Assembly: GCA_023230985.1 (NCBI GenBank) | Contig: JALNWH010000059.1 | Span: 1 to 11,646 of the forward strand | Source: Bacillota bacterium | GTDB taxonomy: Bacteria; Bacillota; Clostridia; Lutisporales; Lutisporaceae | Direction: 5' to 3' | Length of the DNA: 11,646 bases | Part shown: piece after piece, positions 7,570 to 11,646 of the stretch | How the letters are laid out: the number at the start of each line of letters is the position of its first letter | How positions within the stretch are numbered: the stretch's first letter is position 1 | Made by a program: the position numbers and the translations under genes | The notes under the pieces: model-generated | The model's database searches: none | What the model saw: the letters and a program-made list of their open reading frames with translations, nothing else | What the model was told of the DNA's origin: nothing

Positions 7570-8679
7570 ATGATTAGAATAGAAGGAAAATATAATTATG
7601 CTATTGTATATACTGATAATGTTGAGGAAACTGCTGTAAGACAGATTGAAACTTTATGTAATCAAGAGTTTGTAAAAGACAGCATCATAAGAATTATGCC
7701 CGATGTTCATGCGGGAGCGGGATGTACAATAGGTACAACCATGACTATTGAGGACAAAGTCGTGCCTAATCTTGTGGGTGTCGATATAGGATGCGGAATA
7801 GAAGTTGTAAGGTTGGAAGAGCGAAAGATCAACTTGGAAAAGCTGGATGATTTGATTTATGAAAGGATTCCCAGCGGGTTTAATATCCGAGATACAGAGC
7901 ATATTTTCAATGAAAAAATTGATTTAAATCAGCTTAAATGTAAAGAGAAAATTAATCCGGGAAGGGCAAGACGAAGTATCGGTACATTAGGCGGAGGCAA
8001 TCACTTTATTGAAATAAACAAGGATAGTAATGACAATCTTTATCTGGTTGTTCATTCAGGAAGCCGCCATCTAGGACATCAAGCTGCCTCTTTTTATCAA
8101 AGGGAAGCTTATAAGGCTTTAAAGAAGGAAAAAAAAGCCCATATGCCTAGAGATTTGGCCTATGTAGAAGGGGAACTATTTAATGATTATATACATGATA
8201 TGAAGATTATACAAAGGTATGCGGATTTAAATCGTAAGGCCATGATAGAAGAAATAATCGCAGGTATGAAATTAAGACCTTTATCCCAATTTACAACAAT
8301 ACATAATTATATAGATACGGGAAATATGATATTAAGAAAAGGGGCAGTTTCGGCAAAAAAAGGTGAAATATTGCTTATACCCATAAATATGCGCGATGGT
8401 AGTTTAATCTGTGCCGGTAAAGGAAACCCAAAATGGAATTTTTCCGCACCTCACGGTGCCGGAAGGATTATGAGCAGAAGACAGGCAAAGGCCACTTTAA
8501 CAATGGATAAATTTAAAAAAACCATGGAAGGCATATATACGACTTCTGTAAGCAGGGACACACTAGATGAATGTGCCCTGGCCTACAAACCCATAAAAGA
8601 AATAATCAGAAATATCGGTGATGCTGTAGATATAATTGACACAATAAGTCCTATTTATAATTTTAAAGCAGCAGAATAG
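7570..8679 (+). CDS. rtcB: RNA-splicing ligase RtcB
   Basis: RtcB joins RNA 2',3'-cyclic-phosphate or 3'-phosphate ends to 5'-hydroxyl ends using GTP and Mn2+. All active-site elements are present (numbering from the ATG): VDIGCG with Asp72 and Cys75, GGGNHFIE with Asn144 and His145, VVHSGSRHLG with His162, IHNY with His245, and SAPHGAGRIMSR, in which His295 corresponds to the histidine that carries GMP. At 369 residues it is a short bacterial form (E. coli RtcB has 408). ATG at 7570 is chosen because AGGTGA (7559-7564) lies 5 bases before it. An in-frame GTG at 7561 would add three residues but lies within that site and has no binding site of its own. No archease or rtcA is seen here. It is the last gene of the operon, directly behind the HEPN-like/CBS gene, which suggests linked RNA cleavage and repair. 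Confidence 0.95.
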   Translation: MIRIEGKYNYAIVYTDNVEETAVRQIETLCNQEFVKDSIIRIMPDVHAGAGCTIGTTMTIEDKVVPNLVGVDIGCGIEVVRLEERKINLEKLDDLIYERIPSGFNIRDTEHIFNEKIDLNQLKCKEKINPGRARRSIGTLGGGNHFIEINKDSNDNLYLVVHSGSRHLGHQAASFYQREAYKALKKEKKAHMPRDLAYVEGELFNDYIHDMKIIQRYADLNRKAMIEEIIAGMKLRPLSQFTTIHNYIDTGNMILRKGAVSAKKGEILLIPINMRDGSLICAGKGNPKWNFSAPHGAGRIMSRRQAKATLTMDKFKKTMEGIYTTSVSRDTLDECALAYKPIKEIIRNIGDAVDIIDTISPIYNFKAAE

Positions 8680-8717
8680 ATTACAAGAAAAATAAAAAGG
8701 ATGACTAAATGTAGAAT

Positions 8718-8733
8718 TATTTCCCGGGAAATA
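8718..8733. repeat. Perfect 16-base palindrome between convergent rtcB and lysC
   Basis: TATTTCCCGGGAAATA is fully self-complementary and lies in the 64-base gap between the two gene ends. It has no loop and no adjacent T-run on either strand, so an RNA hairpin would have only about six pairs around CCGG. It could be a weak bidirectional end signal or a protein site. No other terminator was found in this gap for either gene. Confidence 0.5.
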
Positions 8734-8743
8734 GAAGATAATC

Positions 8744-10057
8744 TTAGAAAGCTTCGTAAATTGCGGATATTGCTTTTTCAAAATCCGCATTTTCTATTCC
8801 GACAATAATATTCAACTCACTGGAGCCCTGAGTAATCATTCTAATATTGACACCGCCATCGGCAAGGGAAGTAAAGATTTTTGCCGAAATACCTTTTGTA
8901 TTAATCATACCTCTTCCCACAACAGCAATTAATGCCATATTAGGATAACAAATTATCGTGTCCGGATTACAATATATACGAATTTCCTCAATAATTTTAT
9001 CTAGTTTTGAGTTTAATTCTGAATTTGCGATAATTAAAGAAATAGAATCTATACTTGACGGCATATGTTCAATTGCCACATTATTTGTCTCCAACACGGA
9101 CATCAGTTTACGGAAAAATCCCTTTTCCGCTCCCATCAAAGTTTTCTCAATAGATATAACGGTAAAGTCTTTTTTACCTGCAATACCGGTTATAGTGCCA
9201 CAATGGGTAATAGGATCCATATCATTTATTATCATTGTTCCGGGTTCCTCAGGATGGTTGGTATTTTTGATATTTATGGGGATTCCTGCTTTTCTCACTG
9301 GAAATATCGCTTCTTCGTGTAACACCGGTGCCCCCATATAGGAAAGTTCCCTTAACTCTTTATATGTTATTTTTTCTATTGGCTTAGGATCCTTAACTAT
9401 TCTGGGATCTGCCATTAAAAACCCTGATACATCTGTCCAATTTTCATAAAGTTTTGCATTTAATCCTTTAGCAATAATAGCTCCGGAAATATCAGAACCT
9501 CCCCGAGAAAAGGTCTTTATCTTTCCATCAGGCATAGCCCCATAAAAGCCGGGAATGACAGCACGTTGGATATCCTTTAGTTTTAAATCGATATTTATCT
9601 CTGTAGCTTTCATATCCAATTCGCCTTTATTATTAAATACGATTATTTCAGTAGCATCTATAAAATCAATATTTAAGTAACCGGATAATATTATTGAATT
9701 TAGATATTCACCTCGACTTGCAGCAAAGTCTTTTGAAGCTCCATCTTGGATTTCTTTTTTTATTTCTTTTAATATACTACTGATATCTATAGTCAAATCT
9801 AATTCATTGCATATATCTTCATATCTTTTTTGTATTATATTAAAAATCTCATCAAAATTCAGTCCGTGGGAGGAGAGTTGTTGACACATATATAGTAAGT
9901 CGGTTATTTTGTGGTCCTTACTATGTCTTTTTCCCGGTGCGGAAGGTATTATGAACTTTCTATCTCCGTTAGAATCAATAATATTTTTAACTTTTTTAAA
10001 TTGCTCGCTGTCTGCTAAAGAGCTTCCTCCAAATTTTGCTACAATTACATCTTTCAA
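8744..10057 (-). CDS. lysC: Aspartokinase (monofunctional, two C-terminal ACT domains), TTG start
   Basis: The enzyme phosphorylates L-aspartate with ATP, the first step of the Lys, Thr, Met and diaminopimelate pathways, in the cytoplasm. It has 437 residues. The amino-acid kinase domain carries KFGGSS (8-13), SRGEYLN (114-120), TFSRGGSD (182-189), NWTDVSG (206-212) and GAPVLHEEA (242-250). Two ACT regions follow (about 298-365 and 374-437), the usual allosteric sites for end-product control; the effector cannot be told from sequence. No homoserine dehydrogenase is attached. The start is TTG at 10055-10057: GAGGG (10065-10069 on this strand) lies 7 bases before it, and the nearby ATG is out of frame. 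It has its own promoter with a short leader and is divergent from mtnA. The symbol marks function; paralogues may exist elsewhere. Confidence 0.95.
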   Translation of the reverse strand: MKDVIVAKFGGSSLADSEQFKKVKNIIDSNGDRKFIIPSAPGKRHSKDHKITDLLYMCQQLSSHGLNFDEIFNIIQKRYEDICNELDLTIDISSILKEIKKEIQDGASKDFAASRGEYLNSIILSGYLNIDFIDATEIIVFNNKGELDMKATEINIDLKLKDIQRAVIPGFYGAMPDGKIKTFSRGGSDISGAIIAKGLNAKLYENWTDVSGFLMADPRIVKDPKPIEKITYKELRELSYMGAPVLHEEAIFPVRKAGIPINIKNTNHPEEPGTMIINDMDPITHCGTITGIAGKKDFTVISIEKTLMGAEKGFFRKLMSVLETNNVAIEHMPSSIDSISLIIANSELNSKLDKIIEEIRIYCNPDTIICYPNMALIAVVGRGMINTKGISAKIFTSLADGGVNIRMITQGSSELNIIVGIENADFEKAISAIYEAF

Positions 10058-10111
10058 TTTGTTTCCCTCGTTTCGTTATTATAAATATAAAAGTCTAAGA
10101 ATTACTAAACT

Positions 10112-10140
10112 ATTTTATAACTTTAATATAGTATTGTCAA
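10112..10140 (-). promoter_or_regulatory. Sigma-A promoter of lysC
   Basis: On the minus strand a perfect -35 TTGACA (10135-10140) and a -10 TAAAAT (10112-10117, 5 of 6 matches) are separated by 17 bases. Transcription would start near 10105, leaving a leader of about 48 bases. That is too short for a lysine riboswitch, which needs well over 150 bases. Confidence 0.8.
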
Positions 10141-10190
10141 TAGATGAATTACATACGTGTGTGCATGACGGACAAGCAGTGAGTTTCGTA

Positions 10191-10220
10191 TTGTTTCAGG
10201 AGTAGAAAAAGTGATATACT
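10191..10220 (+). promoter_or_regulatory. Probable promoter of mtnA
   Basis: TATACT at 10215-10220 (5 of 6 matches to TATAAT) has a partial -35 TTGTTT (10191-10196) 18 bases upstream. The leader to the mtnA start would be about 105 bases. It lies some 50 bases from the divergent lysC promoter, so a regulator bound between them could affect both genes. Confidence 0.5.
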
Positions 10221-10242
10221 GTAAAAAGACAAGACTTTTTAC
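10221..10242 (+). repeat. 8-base inverted repeat at the start of the mtnA transcript
   Basis: GTAAAAAG (10221-10228) and CTTTTTAC (10235-10242) are perfectly complementary around ACAAGA. The repeat directly follows the proposed -10 box and so covers the likely transcription start. It may be an operator or a 5' stabilising hairpin. No T-run follows it, so it is not a terminator. Confidence 0.5.
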
Positions 10243-10320
10243 GTTGCATAGATTAATATTTTTCCTATTTAATCCTGAACGTGGTAAGGGTCTTTTGTTA
10301 CGATTTAGTTATGTAATAAT

Positions 10321-10327
10321 AGGAGGG
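10321..10327 (+). promoter_or_regulatory. Ribosome binding site that fixes the TTG start of mtnA
   Basis: AGGAGGG lies 6 bases before TTG at 10334-10336. The open frame extends upstream to a GTG at 10211, but the added residues (CKKTRLFTLHRLIFFLF and on) are unlike MtnA and that GTG overlaps the proposed promoter, so the long start is rejected. Confidence 0.85.
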
Positions 10328-10333
10328 AAAATT

Positions 10334-11389
10334 TTGGAGGTTTTAAATATTACCCCTGTAAAATTAGATGATGAAGGAAATAAATTGATACTTTTAGATC
10401 AGACTTTATTACCAAACGACGAGAAATATATTCATTTAAAGGACAAAGAGAGTATATGGGAGGCCATCTACAAGCTGAGGGTGAGGGGAGCCCCTGCTAT
10501 TGGCATTGCAGCTGCTATGGGACTATATGTTTGCATTAAACAAAGTAAAGCTGCGGATTATGATGAATTATATAATGAATTTAAAGAGATAAAAGATTAT
10601 CTGGCAACATCAAGGCCTACGGCTGTAAATCTTTTTTGGGCATTGGATAGAATGGAGAATTGTTTGCTACAAAACAAGCACAGGCCAATAGATGAAATAA
10701 AAGCGGCGCTTCACCGTGAGGCTCAGCTGATAAAAGATGAAGATGAAGATATATGCAGACAAATAGGTGAGCATTCGCTATCTCTTTTAAGACCCGGCAT
10801 GGGCATACTTACTCATTGCAACGCAGGCACTATAGCCACTTCAAAATATGGCACGGCTTTGGCACCTATTTATTTAGGCCATGAAAGAGGGTATAATTTT
10901 AAGGTATTTGCCGATGAGACTAGGCCTTTATTGCAGGGAGGGCGTTTAACAGCATGGGAATTACAAAAAGCCGGCATTGATATTACTTTGATATGTGACA
11001 ATATGGCTTCCATTGTTATGAAAAAAGGATGGATAGATGCGATAGTTGTAGGTTGTGACAGAGTAGCGGCAAACGGGGATGCGGCAAACAAAATCGGTAC
11101 TTCCGGTGTTGCAATCATAGCAAAGCATTATGGAATACCTTTTTATGTTCATGCTCCTATTTCAACTATTGACATAAATACTGAAACAGGAAAGGACATA
11201 AAAATAGAGGAAAGACCGGGAGAAGAGATTTATAAAGCATGGTATGCTAAGCCTATGGCACCGGAAGGTATAAATACATTCAATCCTGCCTTTGATGTAA
11301 CGGATGCCAATCTTATAACTGCAATAATAACGGAAAAGGGTATATTGTATCCGCCTTATACGGAGAGCATTAAAAGGATTTTTAAATAG
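10334..11389 (+). CDS. mtnA: S-methyl-5-thioribose-1-phosphate isomerase (methionine salvage), TTG start
   Basis: MtnA converts methylthioribose-1-phosphate to methylthioribulose-1-phosphate in the recovery of methionine from methylthioadenosine. From the TTG it has 351 residues, the normal family length. Diagnostic blocks are RVRGAPAIG (49-57), SRPTAVNLFWALDRM (93-107), LTHCNAG (159-165) with Cys162, ADETRPLLQGGRLTAWEL (193-210) and VGCDRVAANGD (239-249) with Asp242. Cys162 and Asp242 correspond to the catalytic pair of the Bacillus enzyme. These set it apart from eIF2B-type relatives that share the fold. The next salvage gene is not in the window, and no intrinsic terminator follows, so the operon may continue or end beyond 11646. 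The divergent neighbour lysC feeds methionine synthesis. Confidence 0.95.
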   Translation: MEVLNITPVKLDDEGNKLILLDQTLLPNDEKYIHLKDKESIWEAIYKLRVRGAPAIGIAAAMGLYVCIKQSKAADYDELYNEFKEIKDYLATSRPTAVNLFWALDRMENCLLQNKHRPIDEIKAALHREAQLIKDEDEDICRQIGEHSLSLLRPGMGILTHCNAGTIATSKYGTALAPIYLGHERGYNFKVFADETRPLLQGGRLTAWELQKAGIDITLICDNMASIVMKKGWIDAIVVGCDRVAANGDAANKIGTSGVAIIAKHYGIPFYVHAPISTIDINTETGKDIKIEERPGEEIYKAWYAKPMAPEGINTFNPAFDVTDANLITAIITEKGILYPPYTESIKRIFK

Positions 11390-11447
11390 CAAAAAGTAAG
11401 AAAATTACAGAGAGTTACATAGTAGGCTTAGCACACAGAATATGATT

Positions 11448-11474
11448 TTGATAGGTCTATCACTTACCTATCAA
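11448..11474 (+). repeat. 9-base-pair stem-loop downstream of mtnA
   Basis: TTGATAGGT (11448-11456) pairs perfectly with ACCTATCAA (11466-11474) around a 9-base loop, 58 bases after the mtnA stop. The sequence after it (TGCAACTTTCTTAG) is only partly T-rich, so termination is possible but weak. Confidence 0.5.
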
Positions 11475-11488
11475 TGCAACTTTCTTAG

Positions 11489-11506
11489 TATTCGATATAT
11501 TCGATA
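11489..11506. repeat. Tandem 9-base direct repeat TATTCGATA x2
   Basis: TATTCGATA occurs twice back to back (11489-11497, 11498-11506). The TCGA cores also make a TCGA-N5-TCGA inverted pair. This could be a regulator site for a gene beyond the window, or chance in AT-rich DNA. Confidence 0.4.
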
Positions 11507-11600
11507 AAGCTTGTATATATATGCCGGTGTATATTATACAGCACCAGAGTTACGAAACCTAAACTTCTAAACTCATTCCGGGCGAAATCAAACTCTCCCC

Positions 11601-11628
11601 GTTACATTAAATAGGACTAGGCTATAAT
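11601..11628 (+). promoter_or_regulatory. Possible promoter reading out of the window
   Basis: A perfect TATAAT (11623-11628) has a poor -35 candidate GTTACA (11601-11606) 16 bases upstream. If real, it drives a gene just past 11646. Confidence 0.3.
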
Positions 11629-11646
11629 AAATCCTGTCTGTGCCAT

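Larger units (their letters stand above)
11390..11646. other. Non-coding 3' end of the window
   Basis: No reading frame of convincing length lies in these 257 bases on either strand. They hold the stem-loop, the tandem repeat and a TATAAT box (11623-11628) listed separately. The stretch from about 11560 to 11605 is C-rich compared with its surroundings. I recognise no RNA family here, but a leader RNA of the next gene or a small RNA cannot be excluded by eye. Confidence 0.5.

Noticed and set aside
8958..9341. Plus-strand open frame of 127 codons inside lysC
   Set aside because: It is an antisense shadow of a well-supported aspartokinase, with no ribosome site and no recognisable protein features.
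9909..10205. Plus-strand open frame of 98 codons across the start of lysC
   Set aside because: It overlaps the lysC N terminus and promoter; its sequence is the antisense of KFGGSS and neighbouring codons.
10227..10333. SAM-I riboswitch in the mtnA leader
   Set aside because: The leader is about 105 bases and lacks the conserved helix landmarks and a terminator/antiterminator pair, as far as can be judged by eye.
11586..11602. Minus-strand AGAGTTTGAT, resembling the start of 16S rRNA
   Set aside because: The match ends after about ten bases and the following sequence does not continue as 16S rRNA.

Overview
The window is AT-rich (by eye about 35% G+C) and looks like the chromosome of a low-GC, probably endospore-forming Firmicute, most likely a clostridial anaerobe. 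The signs are strong AAGGAGG-type ribosome binding sites, near-consensus sigma-A promoters, a 2[4Fe-4S] protein, a CotH-type spore-coat kinase homologue and frequent TTG starts. I cannot name a genus. No phage, insertion sequence, CRISPR array or rRNA was seen.

Layout. (1) Positions 1-70 hold the 5' part of a serine tRNA (anticodon GGA) on the minus strand, cut by the window edge, with a very good promoter behind it. (2) After about 330 bases of AT-rich intergenic DNA comes a plus-strand cluster, 445-4153. It encodes a flavin-binding split-barrel/ferredoxin fusion protein followed by a complete three-part TRAP transporter: binding lipoprotein DctP, small membrane subunit DctQ and large membrane subunit DctM. 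A strong stem-loop separates dctP from dctQM, and a good intrinsic terminator closes the unit. (3) A second plus-strand operon, 4410-8679, has its own extended -10 promoter. It encodes a membrane-anchored CotH-family kinase-like protein, a ZIP metal transporter, a protein joining a HEPN-like domain to a CBS pair, and the RNA ligase RtcB. The genes are 0 to 19 bases apart. (4) Convergent to it on the minus strand is a monofunctional aspartokinase (8744-10057). (5) Divergent from the aspartokinase is mtnA, the methionine-salvage isomerase (10334-11389). (6) The last 257 bases hold no gene; they contain a stem-loop, a short tandem repeat and a possible outward promoter.

How the genes may work together. 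The TRAP genes form a secondary, ion-driven uptake system for an unidentified, probably carboxylate-containing solute. The fusion protein in front may be a redox enzyme for that solute or an unrelated co-transcribed gene. Aspartokinase (first step toward Lys, Thr and Met) and MtnA (recovery of Met from methylthioadenosine) share a divergent control region. I see no SAM or lysine riboswitch there.

The most interesting locus is the second operon. A HEPN-like domain carrying the R-x4-H motif typical of HEPN ribonucleases is fused to a putative nucleotide-sensing CBS pair and sits directly before RtcB, an enzyme that seals ends of the kind made by metal-independent RNases. A ZIP transporter, which could supply the Mn2+ that RtcB needs, lies just upstream. 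This suggests a ligand-gated RNA cleavage and repair module. That is inference from domain content and gene order, not a demonstrated system.
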